A stretch of 64,000 bases of DNA from Mycobacterium sp. JS623 (GTDB lineage Bacteria; Actinomycetota; Actinomycetes; Mycobacteriales; Mycobacteriaceae): positions 2,108,001-2,172,000 of the forward strand of contig NC_019966.1 in the NCBI RefSeq assembly GCF_000328565.1, read 5' to 3'. Of this stretch, positions 7,739-17,515 are shown in pieces. The notes below the pieces were generated by a model. It was given only the letters and a program-made list of their open reading frames with translations. It ran no database searches and was not told the DNA's origin. Within the stretch, counting starts at the first letter, position 1. Every line of letters begins with the position of its first letter. Made by a program: the position numbers and the translations under genes.

Positions 7739-9975
7739 TGCTTTTGCACCTCCCGTTCTGTCTTGGTGGGGATGAGTCCTGATGGTGCGAAGATGCGTGA
7801 CGGCACCGGCTCGTCTTCGGTCAACGGCCGACCCGTGCCCTGAAGAGACTTGAGCACGACGATGACTCCCGCAATGAACACGATGACGACGACGGACGCG
7901 AAGACGATCGACAACGTCCCCTGAATGAACGTATTGCGGACAATCTTGTCGACGTCAGCGGGGGACTTCGCGGTGAGACAGAGCTTTCCCGCCGCCTGTG
8001 CGGTCTCGCAGATGCTGTGTTGCTTCCAGTAACCGAGCTTCGGATCCGCGGAGAAGATCTTCTGCCACGACGCGGTCAGGGTGACGATGAGGTCCCAGAA
8101 CAGTGGAAGTGCCGGTATCCACGCCCATTTCACGAGGCCGCGCTTGACCACGACGACGGTGACCACTGTGAGCGCTATCGCGGCGAGCAGTTGGTTGGCG
8201 ATGCCGAACAACGGGAACAGCGTGTTGATGCCGCCGAGTGGATCGGTGACACCCATCAACAGGATGCTGCCCCACGCGGCGACGACGATGACGCTGCAGA
8301 TCCACGCGCCGACCCGCCAACTCGGATTCTGCAGCTTCGTCAGCGGCCCACCGAGATTGCCGAGACCGTCGGAGAGCATGAACCGCGCGACCCGCGTGCC
8401 CGCATCGACGGTGGTGAGGATGAACAGCGCCTCGAACATGATCGCGAAGTGGTACCAGAACGCCTTGAGACCCGTGCCCCCGAAGACCTGGTGCAGCACT
8501 TCTGACATGCCGAACGCCAATGTCGGTGCGCCGCCGGTGCGGGAGATGATCGACTTCTCGCCAACGCCTTGGGCGGCGTCGGTGATCTCCCTGGGGGTGA
8601 TCGGTGCGCCGGACAGCCCAAGTTTGTTGACATAGTCGGCGGCCGTCTGCGCCGTCGTACCCGTTTGCGCCGCGGGGGCATTCATCGTGAAGTAGAGGTG
8701 CTGATTGATGATCGCTGCGGTGATCAGCGCCATGATCGCGACGAACGACTCGGTGAGCATGCCGCCGTAGCCGATCAACCGCATCTGGCTTTCCTTTTCG
8801 AGCAGCTTCGGTGTGGTGCCCGACGAGATCAGGGAGTGGAAGCCCGACAGCGCCCCGCACGCGATGGTGATGAACAGGAACGGGAACAGTGAACCCGCGA
8901 ACACCGGACCGGTGCCCTTTGTGGCGAACTGCGAGATCGCGGGCGCTTCCATGAGGGGGCGGGCCACCAGAATCCCGATTGCCAGCAGTGCGATCGTGCC
9001 GACCTTCATGAACGTCGACAGGTAATCGCGCGGCGCCAGCAGCAACCAGACCGGCAGTACCGAGGCGGCGAATCCGTAGATGATGATGCACCACGACAGC
9101 GTCACCTTCGAAAGTGTGAACCAGTCTGCACCCCAAGAGGTTTCAGCAACCCAGCCGCCGGAGACGACCGCCAACAGCAGCAGCACAACGCCGATCAGTG
9201 AAACCTCCGACACCCGGCCAGGGCGCAGGAACCGCAAGTAGACGCCCATGAACAGCGCGATGGGAATGGTCATCGCGATCGAGAAGACGCCCCATGGGCT
9301 CTCGGCGAGTGCGCCGACGACCACCAATGCCAGCACCGCCAGCAGGATGACCATGATCACGAGCACCCCGATGATGGCGGCAGCACCGCCGATCGCGCCG
9401 AGTTCGTCACGGGCCATCTGGCCGAGCGAGCGGCCGCGGCGCCGGACGGAAATCGACAACACGAGATAGTCCTGCACGCACCCGGCCAATACTGCGCCGA
9501 TGATGATCCAGATGGTGCCCGGCAGATAGCCCATCTGCATCGCGAGCACGGGCCCGACAAGCGGGCCTGCGCCCGCGATCGCGGCGAAGTGATGGCCGTA
9601 GAGCACCCGCCGGTCGGTCGGCATGTAGTCGGTAGCATTTTCGAAAAGCTCAGCGGGCGTGGCGTTGTCGTCGCGCGGACGGACGATCTTCATCTCGATC
9701 AACCGTGCGTAGAACCGGAAGCCGATCACATAGGTGCAGATCGCTGCGATGACGAACCACACCGCGTTGATCGTCTCGCCGCGGAAGAACGCGATGATCG
9801 CCCACGCGATCGCGCCGATCAGCGCGATGATGGCGAAAATGATCTTGTGTCTGGTGGTGATCGGGGAGCGGTCGATGATCGCTACCGGAGGCAGATCCTT
9901 GTCCGTCCGGATGAAAGTGATATCGCCTTCGGTTTCCTCGATGCGGTCAGATGGTGTGGCAGTGGGTGTGGCCAT
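7684..9975 (-). CDS. cstA: carbon starvation protein A, pyruvate/proton transporter
   Basis: A 763-residue polytopic membrane protein of the CstA family with about 16-18 hydrophobic segments. Family patterns include the GHHFAAIAGAGPLVGPVLA region, SGFHSLISSGTTPKLL, and FEALFILTTVDAGTRVARFMLSD in the centre. Family members import pyruvate (and possibly peptides) when preferred carbon runs out. An AAAGGAT ribosome site lies just before the ATG. The small ybdD gene overlaps its 3' end by 55 bp, the standard partner arrangement. From memory the orthologue is next to ligB in M. tuberculosis too. Confidence 0.95.
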   Translation of the reverse strand: MATPTATPSDRIEETEGDITFIRTDKDLPPVAIIDRSPITTRHKIIFAIIALIGAIAWAIIAFFRGETINAVWFVIAAICTYVIGFRFYARLIEMKIVRPRDDNATPAELFENATDYMPTDRRVLYGHHFAAIAGAGPLVGPVLAMQMGYLPGTIWIIIGAVLAGCVQDYLVLSISVRRRGRSLGQMARDELGAIGGAAAIIGVLVIMVILLAVLALVVVGALAESPWGVFSIAMTIPIALFMGVYLRFLRPGRVSEVSLIGVVLLLLAVVSGGWVAETSWGADWFTLSKVTLSWCIIIYGFAASVLPVWLLLAPRDYLSTFMKVGTIALLAIGILVARPLMEAPAISQFATKGTGPVFAGSLFPFLFITIACGALSGFHSLISSGTTPKLLEKESQMRLIGYGGMLTESFVAIMALITAAIINQHLYFTMNAPAAQTGTTAQTAADYVNKLGLSGAPITPREITDAAQGVGEKSIISRTGGAPTLAFGMSEVLHQVFGGTGLKAFWYHFAIMFEALFILTTVDAGTRVARFMLSDGLGNLGGPLTKLQNPSWRVGAWICSVIVVAAWGSILLMGVTDPLGGINTLFPLFGIANQLLAAIALTVVTVVVVKRGLVKWAWIPALPLFWDLIVTLTASWQKIFSADPKLGYWKQHSICETAQAAGKLCLTAKSPADVDKIVRNTFIQGTLSIVFASVVVIVFIAGVIVVLKSLQGTGRPLTEDEPVPSRIFAPSGLIPTKTEREVQKQWDALPKSPARSVGTGAH

Positions 9976-10033
9976 GAACCGATCCTTTCACCGCACAAAA
10001 CGGTGTTGGGGCAATTCCCAGGTTTCAATTCGG

Positions 10034-11581
10034 TTATGACCCGCGCTCGTAGAAGGCCCGCACGGTGTCGATGGTGTCGGCCTCAGCTGGGCTTTTGTCG
10101 TCTCGGTAGCGCAGCACGCGCGCGAACCGCAACGCCATGCCGCCGGGGTAGCGGGTCGAGCCCTGCACTCCGTCGAACGCGATCTCGACCACCTGCTCTG
10201 GCCGCACTTTGACGACGTAGCCGTCCGTCGGCCCGTCGGCCAACTCCATGAAGCGGGTGGTCTGCCACTCGAGCATCGCATCCGTCATGCCCTTGAAAGT
10301 CTTGCCCAGCATGACGAATCCACCCGTCGCGGGGTCGCGTGCGCCGAGGTGAATGTTGGAGAGCTTTCCGGTGCGACGACCCGAGCCCCATTCGACACCG
10401 AGTACGACGAGATCGAGGGTGTGCACCGGCTTGACTTTCAGCCAGCCCGCGCCGCGCCGGCCCGCCTCGTACGGCGCGGTCAGCGACTTCGCCATCACCC
10501 CTTCGTGTCCGGCATCGAGCGTGATGTCGAGAAAGCGTTGCGCGGCCTCGGCGTCGTCGGTGATCAATCGGTCGACGCGATGGGCTTTCGGCACGATGGC
10601 GTCCAGGGCGGCCACCCGCTCGCTGGCCGGCCGGTCCAGCAGGTCCTCGCCGTCAAGATGCAGCAGATCGAACACGAACACCGACAGTGGTTGGGTCTCC
10701 CTGGCCTTCGCGATGTCGACTCGACGTCCGAACCGCGAGGCCGTCTCCTGGAATCGATGCGGGCGTCCGTCGGGTCTCAGAGCGATGGCCTCCGCATCGG
10801 CGATCAGATCCGTGACGGGCAGCGCCAACGTCGCCTCGACCACCTCGGGCAGGCGTTCGGTGACGTCGTCGAGGCTGCGGGTGTAGATCGAAACCGCGTC
10901 ACCGGCGCGGTGAATTTGCACTCGCGCGCCGTCCAGCTTGGCCTCCAAAACCGCTGTGCCGCCGAGCCGTTCGAGCGCTTCGCCTACTCCAGTCGCCGTC
11001 TGGGCGAGCATCGGTCCAACTGGTTGGCCGACCTTGAGGGTGAATTGTTCGAGCGCGGTTTCGTCGCCGGTCAATGCCGCGGCAGCGACGGCGGGCAGAT
11101 CGCCGCCCAGCATGGCAGCGCGTCGCACGACGGACGCGGCGATGTTCGCGGCCTTCGCGACCGCATCGGCCATCACCCCGACCAGGGCGCCCTGGCGCAA
11201 CTCGCCGCTGAGTAGCCGTCGCAGAAACGTCTGTTCGGGTTCGGTGGCGGCCGCGAACACCGCGTTGACGAGTTCAGCGCGGCGCGCCTGCGAGCCTTTC
11301 CCGGCGACCAGCCCGATCTCGCTGAACGACGCATCGACTTGCCGCACGGTCAGCGACGGCTCCGCGGCAGGGGAAGGGAGCGAACGTAACGCGGCCCAAC
11401 CGACTCCGATCTGGCGTTGCGGCAGCTCGCCGGACAGCCAGGACACCACGACCGCGACCAGCTTCGCGTCCTCCTCGGCGCCTGCGTGGCGCAGCAGATC
11501 GGCAATGCGGGCGATCTTGGCCAGCCGCGCGGAGGTCGCGCCGACCTCGGCCGACGCGGCGGCGACGTCAATGAGCTGCAC
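10034..11581 (-). CDS. ligB: ATP-dependent DNA ligase
   Basis: A 515-residue ATP-dependent DNA ligase. The first ~200 residues form the N-terminal DNA-binding region. Motif [14 protein letters not shown] places the adenylated lysine at residue 215. Motif IV EGVMAK and motif V WLKVKP follow in the nucleotidyltransferase domain, and the OB-fold with [26 protein letters not shown] closes the protein. Length and order match mycobacterial LigB, a non-essential ligase supplementing NAD-dependent LigA. The start is GTG. It is followed at a short distance by cstA on the same strand, but a functional link is not expected. Confidence 0.95.
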   Translation of the reverse strand: MQLIDVAAASAEVGATSARLAKIARIADLLRHAGAEEDAKLVAVVVSWLSGELPQRQIGVGWAALRSLPSPAAEPSLTVRQVDASFSEIGLVAGKGSQARRAELVNAVFAAATEPEQTFLRRLLSGELRQGALVGVMADAVAKAANIAASVVRRAAMLGGDLPAVAAAALTGDETALEQFTLKVGQPVGPMLAQTATGVGEALERLGGTAVLEAKLDGARVQIHRAGDAVSIYTRSLDDVTERLPEVVEATLALPVTDLIADAEAIALRPDGRPHRFQETASRFGRRVDIAKARETQPLSVFVFDLLHLDGEDLLDRPASERVAALDAIVPKAHRVDRLITDDAEAAQRFLDITLDAGHEGVMAKSLTAPYEAGRRGAGWLKVKPVHTLDLVVLGVEWGSGRRTGKLSNIHLGARDPATGGFVMLGKTFKGMTDAMLEWQTTRFMELADGPTDGYVVKVRPEQVVEIAFDGVQGSTRYPGGMALRFARVLRYRDDKSPAEADTIDTVRAFYERGS

Positions 11582-11602
11582 GAGCCCAGCCTGGCACGAC
11601 CG

Positions 11603-11878
11603 TCAGACATCTCCGAGCAGATCGGTGAGCACGGCCGCTTCGGCTCGAAGCATGGCTGCCCGTTCGTTGTGGCCGCCCGCCGTGAAGTCGCGGGCGGCGG
11701 TCATCCGCTCGTCGATCTCGGTGCGCACCAATTCGCGGACCTCCGCATCGGAGAGCACGCGTCGCGCGACCTCGGCGGCGCCAAGCCCGGCGCCGGCGCC
11801 GGCGATGGTGCCGCTGGCGAGGCACGCCAAAGTAGCCGCGAGCGACCGCATTTGCACATGAATTTTCGGCGTGTTCAT
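11603..11878 (-). CDS. small membrane-anchored protein with YqeY-like C-terminus
   Basis: A 91-residue protein. After a short basic start it has one hydrophobic segment (residues ~12-35, ATLACLASGTIAGAGAGLGAA) and then a soluble helical part, VRTEIDERMTAARDFTAGGHNERAAMLRAEAAVLTDLL, which resembles the pattern of GatB/YqeY-type helical domains; that resemblance is weak evidence for function. It lies 24 nt downstream of the molybdo-oxidoreductase and is probably co-transcribed with it. The first nine codons lie within a perfect 10-bp inverted repeat, which could limit translation initiation. No good ribosome site is visible. Confidence 0.6.
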   Translation of the reverse strand: MNTPKIHVQMRSLAATLACLASGTIAGAGAGLGAAEVARRVLSDAEVRELVRTEIDERMTAARDFTAGGHNERAAMLRAEAAVLTDLLGDV

Positions 11879-11883
11879 GTGCA
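11853..11883. repeat. 10-bp inverted repeat covering a start codon
   Basis: Perfect arms TGCACATGAA (11853-11862) and TTCATGTGCA (11874-11883) are separated by 11 nt. The right arm contains the ATG of the 91-residue gene and the left arm its codons 6-9. In mRNA the start codon would be paired, so this is either a translational switch, a protein-binding site, or a stabilising hairpin between co-transcribed genes. Confidence 0.55.
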
Positions 11884-11902
11884 GACACGGTCACTCGGCG
11901 AA

Positions 11903-13441
11903 CTACTTAACTGCGAACGACACCGTCTGCCAGCCGGTGGCACCGTCGGGGACAGGGTCGGCCTCGTCGGCCGTCTGCACCGCGCCGGTGTTGTCGGTGG
12001 CCCGCACGGTGATGGTGTGCGAACCGGGCTGGGTGGCCTGCCAGTTGAAGCTCCACAGCCGCCAGGTGTCGTTGGAGTACGAGGCGCCGAGATCGGCTGG
12101 CTGCCAAGGACCTTCGTCGATGCGGATCTCGACTGCGCGCACGCCGCGGTTCTGCGCCCACGCAATGCCGCCGAACGTCACGGGTCCCTTGGGGACGTCC
12201 TGCCCGCTGCGGGGCACGTCGATGCGGGATTCCGTCTTGATCGGACCCTTGGCCGACCAACCATGCTGCGTCCAGAACGCCTCGGCCCGGTCGAACCGGG
12301 TCAGCTCCAAGTCGACGACCCATTTGGTGGCCGACACGTAGCCGTACAACCCGGGGACGACGAGCCGGGCGGGGTAACCGTGTTCGGTGGGCAGCGGCTG
12401 GCCGTTCATTCCGATCGCCAGCAGCGCGTCCCGCTTGTCGGTCAGGGCCTCGACAGGCGTACCCGCGGTGAACCCGTCGATCGACATCGACAGCACCATG
12501 TCCGCGTCGGGATGCACTCCCGCCTCCGCGAGTAGGTCGCGGACCCGGTATCCCGTCCACGCCGCATTCGAAATAAGTTCGCCACCAACGGGATTCGACA
12601 CACACGTCAGCGTCACCAGTTTCTCGACGACCTCGAACCGGTCCAGGTCTTCGAAGCGGTAAGTGATCTCGCGGTCCACCATGCCGTGGATCTTCAGCTG
12701 CCAGTCTGCGCGACTCAGCTGCGGAACGCTGAGCGCGGTGTCGATCCGATAGAAGTCGGTGTTGCTGGTGACAAACGACGGCAGTACAACACCCTTGGGC
12801 TGCACGGCAGGCGGTACCGGCGCAGCGGCGACGTTGACCCGCGGCAGTGCGAACGCATCGCGATCGCCCGACACGGACGACAACATCCGCGACAACACGA
12901 CACCGCCGACGCCGGTCAAAGCTCCTGCACCAAGGAAACCCAGCGTCACCAACGACAGTCGGCGGCCGCGGTCGGGGGAGTCGGAGCCCTCGACCGGCTC
13001 CGGCGCGTTGGTGATCCGTCCGGAAATCAGCAGGCGCAGCACGGCGACACCGCAGACTGTGCCGATCACTGTCGGCACGATGTCGGCCACCGTCGCGCCC
13101 GCGCGCGAGAGCACCGCTACGCACCCGAGGATCCCGGCGACGACGATCGCGGCGCTACCGATCGGAACGCGACGCGTCTCCCATCGCGCGGTCACCGCCG
13201 CGATCAACGCGATCACGCCGAGAACGACGATCGTCAGGAAAAGCTTGTCCGTAGTGCCGAACGTCTGGATCGTCCACTCTTTGACCGGGCCGGGAGTCAA
13301 GTCGACGATCGCGGAACCGATTGCCGTGCGGGCGTCGGCCTGTGGGCCGAACGCGACGGCAAGCAGCTGCGTGACGCCGAGCGCCACAGCGGCGGCCGCG
13401 ATGCCCGCCAGCATCCGCGATTCGGCAGCTGGTCTGGCCAT
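11903..13441 (-). CDS. membrane-bound molybdopterin oxidoreductase (sulfite-oxidase/YedY-like)
   Basis: A 512-residue protein. Residues ~1-170 hold about five membrane segments (LAGIAAAAVALGVTQLLAVAFG and others). After a short linker comes an oxidoreductase molybdopterin-binding domain (about 235-390) with LTCVSNPVGGELISNAAWTG, whose cysteine is the expected molybdenum ligand, and PARLVVPGLYGYVSATKWV. The last ~100 residues match the Mo-cofactor oxidoreductase dimerisation domain, FGGIAWAQNRGVRAVEIRIDEGPW. Family members reduce or oxidise sulfite, S-oxides or related substrates; the substrate here is unknown. It is likely co-transcribed with the 91-residue gene below. Confidence 0.88.
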   Translation of the reverse strand: MARPAAESRMLAGIAAAAVALGVTQLLAVAFGPQADARTAIGSAIVDLTPGPVKEWTIQTFGTTDKLFLTIVVLGVIALIAAVTARWETRRVPIGSAAIVVAGILGCVAVLSRAGATVADIVPTVIGTVCGVAVLRLLISGRITNAPEPVEGSDSPDRGRRLSLVTLGFLGAGALTGVGGVVLSRMLSSVSGDRDAFALPRVNVAAAPVPPAVQPKGVVLPSFVTSNTDFYRIDTALSVPQLSRADWQLKIHGMVDREITYRFEDLDRFEVVEKLVTLTCVSNPVGGELISNAAWTGYRVRDLLAEAGVHPDADMVLSMSIDGFTAGTPVEALTDKRDALLAIGMNGQPLPTEHGYPARLVVPGLYGYVSATKWVVDLELTRFDRAEAFWTQHGWSAKGPIKTESRIDVPRSGQDVPKGPVTFGGIAWAQNRGVRAVEIRIDEGPWQPADLGASYSNDTWRLWSFNWQATQPGSHTITVRATDNTGAVQTADEADPVPDGATGWQTVSFAVK

Positions 13442-13568
13442 AACCAGAACCTACCTGCGCGCCGGAGCGCCAGGGCTTACGAAGTTGTGACGGCACCCGA
13501 AAGGCTTACGGGATGGACGATGAGATATGTTGCGAAGCGGTCCGGCCACAGTCTTGAAAGGGAGCTAG

Positions 13569-14336
13569 ATGGAGATCGAGGGCAAGAAGGCCATCGTCGT
13601 CGGCGGTGCGTCGGGATTCGGCAAGGCGACCGCCGAGTCGCTGGCCAAGCGGGGCGCCAGCGTCGCGGTGCTGGATCGGCCGCAGTCGAAGGGCCAGGAG
13701 GTGGCCGACGCGATCGGCGGCACGTTCCACGAAGTGGACGTCACCGACTTCGACGGCACCGAGAAGGTGCTGCAGCAGGCCGTCGAGGAACTGGGCGCGC
13801 TCCACATCATCGTGACGACGGCCGGTGGCGGCATCGGCGAGCGCACGGTCAAGAAGGACGGTCCGCACAGCCTGGAGTCGTTCCGCAAGACCGTCGATCT
13901 CAATCTCATCGCAACCTTCAACATCAGCCGGCTTGCTGGGTGGCAGATGAGCAAGCAGGACCTCGTCGACGACGAGCAGGAGGAGCGCGGCGTCATCATC
14001 AACACAGCCTCGATCGCCGCCTTCGAGGGACAGATCGGGCAGGTCGCCTACACGGCATCCAAGGCCGCGATCGCGGGCATGTGCCTGACCATGGCGCGCG
14101 ACCTTGGCAGCCTCGGCATCCGCGCGCTGGCGATCGCGCCGAGCCTGTTCGCCACTGGGCTGACCGAGGGAATCCCCGACGAGTTCGCCAAGCAGCTCAC
14201 CAAGGACGCAGCATTTCCGAAGCGACTTGGTAGGCCAGAGGAATACGCCAAGCTTGTCCTGGCGATCGTGGAGAACCCGATGCTCAACGGCCAGTGCCTG
14301 CGGCTGGACGCCGGGCAGCGCTTCGCCCCGAAGTAG
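13569..14336 (+). CDS. short-chain dehydrogenase/reductase (HSD10-like)
   Basis: A 255-residue classical SDR. It has the Rossmann glycine motif GGASGFG (residues 12-18), a DVTDF adenine-pocket turn, TTAGGG in place of the usual NAG, and the catalytic pair Tyr161 and Lys165 in AYTASKAA. The C-terminus QCLRLDAGQRFAPK and overall pattern resemble type 10 hydroxysteroid/3-hydroxyacyl-CoA dehydrogenases, so NAD-dependent oxidation of a 3-hydroxyacyl-CoA or steroid is plausible. A GAAAGGGAG ribosome site precedes the ATG. The poxB-like gene starts 24 nt downstream, so the two may share a transcript. Confidence 0.88.
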   Translation: MEIEGKKAIVVGGASGFGKATAESLAKRGASVAVLDRPQSKGQEVADAIGGTFHEVDVTDFDGTEKVLQQAVEELGALHIIVTTAGGGIGERTVKKDGPHSLESFRKTVDLNLIATFNISRLAGWQMSKQDLVDDEQEERGVIINTASIAAFEGQIGQVAYTASKAAIAGMCLTMARDLGSLGIRALAIAPSLFATGLTEGIPDEFAKQLTKDAAFPKRLGRPEEYAKLVLAIVENPMLNGQCLRLDAGQRFAPK

Positions 14337-14360
14337 GCCGCCCGGCGCTAGGGTGGCCGG

Positions 14361-16097
14361 GTGGCGACCGTTGCCGATCACGTCATCCATGCATTGCGGG
14401 TCAGCGGCGTTCGCCGCGTGTACGGGCTGCCTGGCGACAGCCTGAACGGTTTCACCGATGCGCTGCGGCGCTCCGGTGAAATCACTTGGGAGCACGTCCG
14501 TCACGAAGAGACGGCCGCGTTCGCAGCTGCAGCCGACGCCGCGCTGACTGGTCAGCTCGCCGTCTGCGCCGGCAGTTGTGGGCCGGGCAATCTGCACCTG
14601 ATCAACGGGCTGTTCGATGCGCAGCGCAGCCGCGTGCCGGTGCTGGCTATCGCGGCGCACATTCCGCGCACCGAGGTCGGCTCCGAGTATTTCCAGGAGA
14701 CCCACCCGCAGGATTTGTTCCGCGAGTGCAGTGTCTACCGCGAACTGGTCAGCACACCCGAGATGGCGCCCCGCATTCTCGAGATGGCGATGCGCGCCGC
14801 GGTCGAGGAACGCGGGGTCGCCGTCGTCGTCATCCCCGGCGAGATCTTCCTGCAGCGCGCCGAGCAGTCGGGATTCCTGACGCGTCCCATCACGGCGACC
14901 CGTTCCGTGGTGCGTCCTGACGACGACTCGCTGCGTGCGGCGGCCGAAATCCTCAACGCCGCACAGGCTGTCACGATTCTTGGTGGCGCGGGCACCGAGG
15001 GTGCCCATGACGAATTGATTCAGGCGGCGTCGACACTCAGCGCGCCGATCGTGCATGCGTTGCGCGGCAAGGAGTTCATCGAGTACGACAACCCGTTCGA
15101 CGTCGGCATGACCGGACTGCTCGGATTCGCGTCGGGATACAAGGCGATCAAGGAGGCCGATGCGCTGCTGATGCTGGGCACCGACTTCCCGTATCAGCAG
15201 TTCTATCCCGACAACGCCAAAGTCGTGCAGGTCGACATCCGCGGCCGCAACCTCGGCCGTCGCACCCCAGTCGACCTCGGTCTCGTCGGCACGGTGAAGG
15301 ACACGCTGGCTGCTCTGCAACCGCTGCTGCGACAGAAGGCGGACCGCGACCACCTCGACCGCTCGCGTCGGCACTACGGCAAGACACGCAAGGCGCTGGA
15401 CGAGCTTGCCGTCAACGATCGCGACCGCACCCCGATCCGGCCGGAATACGTTACGGGCCTTGCCAATCAGCTGGCCGCCGATGACGCGGTGTTCACCGTT
15501 GACGTTGGATCGCCGGTGGTGTGGGCGGCACGTTATGTCAAGATGAACGGTCGCAGGCGCCTGGTTGGCTCGTTCAACCACGGCACTATGGCTTGCGCGC
15601 TGCCGCACGCGATCGGCGCGCAAACGGCGTACGGCGACCGTCAAGTGGTCGCGCTGGCCGGCGACGGCGGCCTGACGATGATGTTCGGCGAACTCGTCAC
15701 GCTGATCCAGAATCGGTTGCCCGTCAAGGTGATTGTGTTCAACAACTCGTCGCTGAACTTCGTCGAATTGGAGATGAAGGCGGCCGGCATCGTCAACTTC
15801 GGCACCGACCTGGTCAATCCGAACTTCGCCGATGTCGCACAGGCGATGGGCATTTTCGGTCGCCGGGTCGAGCAGCCGTCGGATCTGCAGCAGGCACTAG
15901 CCGACGCGTTCGCCCACGACGGACCGGCGCTCATCGATGTGGTCACCGCGCGTCAGGAGTTGTCGATACCGCCCGCGATCACCGTCGAGCAGGCTAAGGG
16001 CTTCTCGCTGTACGCGATCCGGACCATCCTGGCCGGCCGCGGCGACGAATTGCTGGACCTGATAACCACCAACGTCGCGCGACGCATCCTCGACTGA
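14361..16097 (+). CDS. poxB: thiamine-diphosphate pyruvate:quinone oxidoreductase (PoxB-like)
   Basis: A 578-residue ThDP enzyme with the three domains of pyruvate oxidase. Residues 1-170 form the N-terminal ThDP domain with catalytic Glu in HEETAAFAAAADA; the middle FAD/binding domain carries HALRGKEFIEYDNPFDVGMTGLLGF, nearly the E. coli PoxB pattern; the C-terminal ThDP domain has GDGGLTMMFGE (GDG at 434-436) with the NNSS diphosphate site. PoxB turns pyruvate into acetate and CO2 and passes electrons to quinone at the membrane. GTG is the only start consistent with the family's N-terminus. Confidence 0.88.
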   Translation: MATVADHVIHALRVSGVRRVYGLPGDSLNGFTDALRRSGEITWEHVRHEETAAFAAAADAALTGQLAVCAGSCGPGNLHLINGLFDAQRSRVPVLAIAAHIPRTEVGSEYFQETHPQDLFRECSVYRELVSTPEMAPRILEMAMRAAVEERGVAVVVIPGEIFLQRAEQSGFLTRPITATRSVVRPDDDSLRAAAEILNAAQAVTILGGAGTEGAHDELIQAASTLSAPIVHALRGKEFIEYDNPFDVGMTGLLGFASGYKAIKEADALLMLGTDFPYQQFYPDNAKVVQVDIRGRNLGRRTPVDLGLVGTVKDTLAALQPLLRQKADRDHLDRSRRHYGKTRKALDELAVNDRDRTPIRPEYVTGLANQLAADDAVFTVDVGSPVVWAARYVKMNGRRRLVGSFNHGTMACALPHAIGAQTAYGDRQVVALAGDGGLTMMFGELVTLIQNRLPVKVIVFNNSSLNFVELEMKAAGIVNFGTDLVNPNFADVAQAMGIFGRRVEQPSDLQQALADAFAHDGPALIDVVTARQELSIPPAITVEQAKGFSLYAIRTILAGRGDELLDLITTNVARRILD

Positions 16098-16140
16098 TCT
16101 TGGTTTTGGGACTTTCCAAGCCAATTCCAATCATCGCCGC

Positions 16141-16146
16141 TACTGT
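16141..16146 (+). promoter_or_regulatory. -10 hexamer giving a leaderless start
   Basis: TACTGT at 16141-16146 is followed by exactly 6 nt and then ATG 16153. This spacing puts transcription start on the A of the start codon, which is why 16153 is preferred over TTG 16147 or ATG 16159. Confidence 0.5.
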
Positions 16147-16152
16147 TTGCCC

Positions 16153-17514
16153 ATGCGAATGAAGGTGTGGTCATTGGCTGCTGTCGTTTTGCTCTTGGCA
16201 GCGTGCGGCGGCCCGAAGCCGCAGGTCCCCGGGGTCGCCCAAAAGACCGGATCGCCCCCTGACACCAGCAATATCGAAATCCACGGCGACGCGTCAGCCG
16301 ACGTCAACAAACTGGCGATGCAGGCGATCGCCGATCTGCAGGACTACTGGACCAAGGAGATGCCGAAGCTTTACGGCAAGGACTACGAGCCGGTGAAGGG
16401 CGGCTTCTATGCCGTCATTCCATCGTCGGGCGATTTTCCGCCGTGCGCCCAGGACGCCAGTGAAATCTCCGGCAACGCCTTCTACTGCGCTGCAAAGGAT
16501 GTCGTCGCGTGGGACGCCGAAGGCCTGCTGCCCGAATTGAAGGAGAAGTACGGCGATTTCGTCATCCCCGTGGTGCTCGCTCACGAGTGGGGCCACGCCG
16601 TACAGGGCCGATCGAACTTCACCGCTCGCACGGTGACCAAGGAGCTGCAGGCCGACTGCTTCTCGGGAGCGTGGTCCAAACACGCCAAGGAAGACGGTGT
16701 GTTCAAGGTGACCGCCGCCGATCTGGACACCGCGCTCGCCGGCATCCTCGACCTGCGTGACACGCCGGGCACATCCAACATCGACCCGAACGCGCACGGC
16801 AGCGGCTTCGACCGGGTGAGCGCCTTCCAGGACGGCTTCGACAACGGCCCCGGCAAGTGCAAGGACTACCGCGACGACGAGCCGATGGTGCTCGAGCTGC
16901 CGTTCAACGACGCCCAGGACGCGGCGCAGGGCGGCGATGCGCCCTATGACTCGATCGTCAATGGTGTGCCGTACGACCTCGAGGACTACTTCACGCACCT
17001 GTATCCCGAGTTGACCCACGGAAAGCAGTGGCCGCCGGTGAAGGGTCTGGAGCCGTTCGACCCCAACCATCCGCCGGCGTGCGGGGGACAGTCCGCCGAG
17101 AGATTCGCGTTGTTCTATTGCGTGCCAGACGATTACGTCGGCTGGGACAACGTCGACGCGATGCCGCAGGTGTACAAGCAGGGTGGCGACTATGCCGTCG
17201 CCACGCTGCTCGCCACCCAGTACGGGCTGGCGGCGCTGACGCGGTTGGGCGACCAGTCCGACGAGAAGACATCGACGCTGCGCGCCGACTGCCTGGCGGG
17301 CGGCTACACGGCGAGCGTCATCCTCTACAACCGTCCCGACACCAGCACGTACCACATCTCGCCCGGCGACCTTGACGAAGGCATCAAGGCGCTGCTGGTG
17401 TTCCGCGGCGAGGGCGACGTCGAGCGCCAGGGCGCAGGCTGGGCACGGATCAAGGCGTTCCGCTCCGGCGTCATCGATGGCGCGGAGTCTTGCCTGAACT
17501 ACCAGGACAAGTAG
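16153..17514 (+). CDS. lipoprotein neutral zinc metallopeptidase
   Basis: A 453-residue exported lipoprotein. The signal peptide MRMKVWSLAAVVLLLAAC ends in a lipobox with Cys18. The metallopeptidase motif HEWGH lies at residues 144-148 within VVLAHEWGHAVQGRS, and a downstream ELQADCFSG segment offers the third zinc ligand; this is the pattern of the YpfJ/neutral zinc peptidase group. A second, weaker repeat of the same fold lies in the C-terminal half (YAVATLLATQYGLAALTRLGDQ, then LRADCLAGGYTASV), where the HExxH histidines are replaced, suggesting an inactive duplicate. Its stop is one nucleotide from the end of the converging HxlR gene. Substrate unknown. Confidence 0.83.
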   Translation: MRMKVWSLAAVVLLLAACGGPKPQVPGVAQKTGSPPDTSNIEIHGDASADVNKLAMQAIADLQDYWTKEMPKLYGKDYEPVKGGFYAVIPSSGDFPPCAQDASEISGNAFYCAAKDVVAWDAEGLLPELKEKYGDFVIPVVLAHEWGHAVQGRSNFTARTVTKELQADCFSGAWSKHAKEDGVFKVTAADLDTALAGILDLRDTPGTSNIDPNAHGSGFDRVSAFQDGFDNGPGKCKDYRDDEPMVLELPFNDAQDAAQGGDAPYDSIVNGVPYDLEDYFTHLYPELTHGKQWPPVKGLEPFDPNHPPACGGQSAERFALFYCVPDDYVGWDNVDAMPQVYKQGGDYAVATLLATQYGLAALTRLGDQSDEKTSTLRADCLAGGYTASVILYNRPDTSTYHISPGDLDEGIKALLVFRGEGDVERQGAGWARIKAFRSGVIDGAESCLNYQDK

Positions 17515-17515
17515 C

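Noticed and set aside
13506..15644. 712-codon minus-strand frame opposite the SDR and poxB genes
   Set aside because: It is a high-GC shadow frame: low-complexity, Arg/His-rich, no recognisable domain, and fully antisense to two strongly supported genes.
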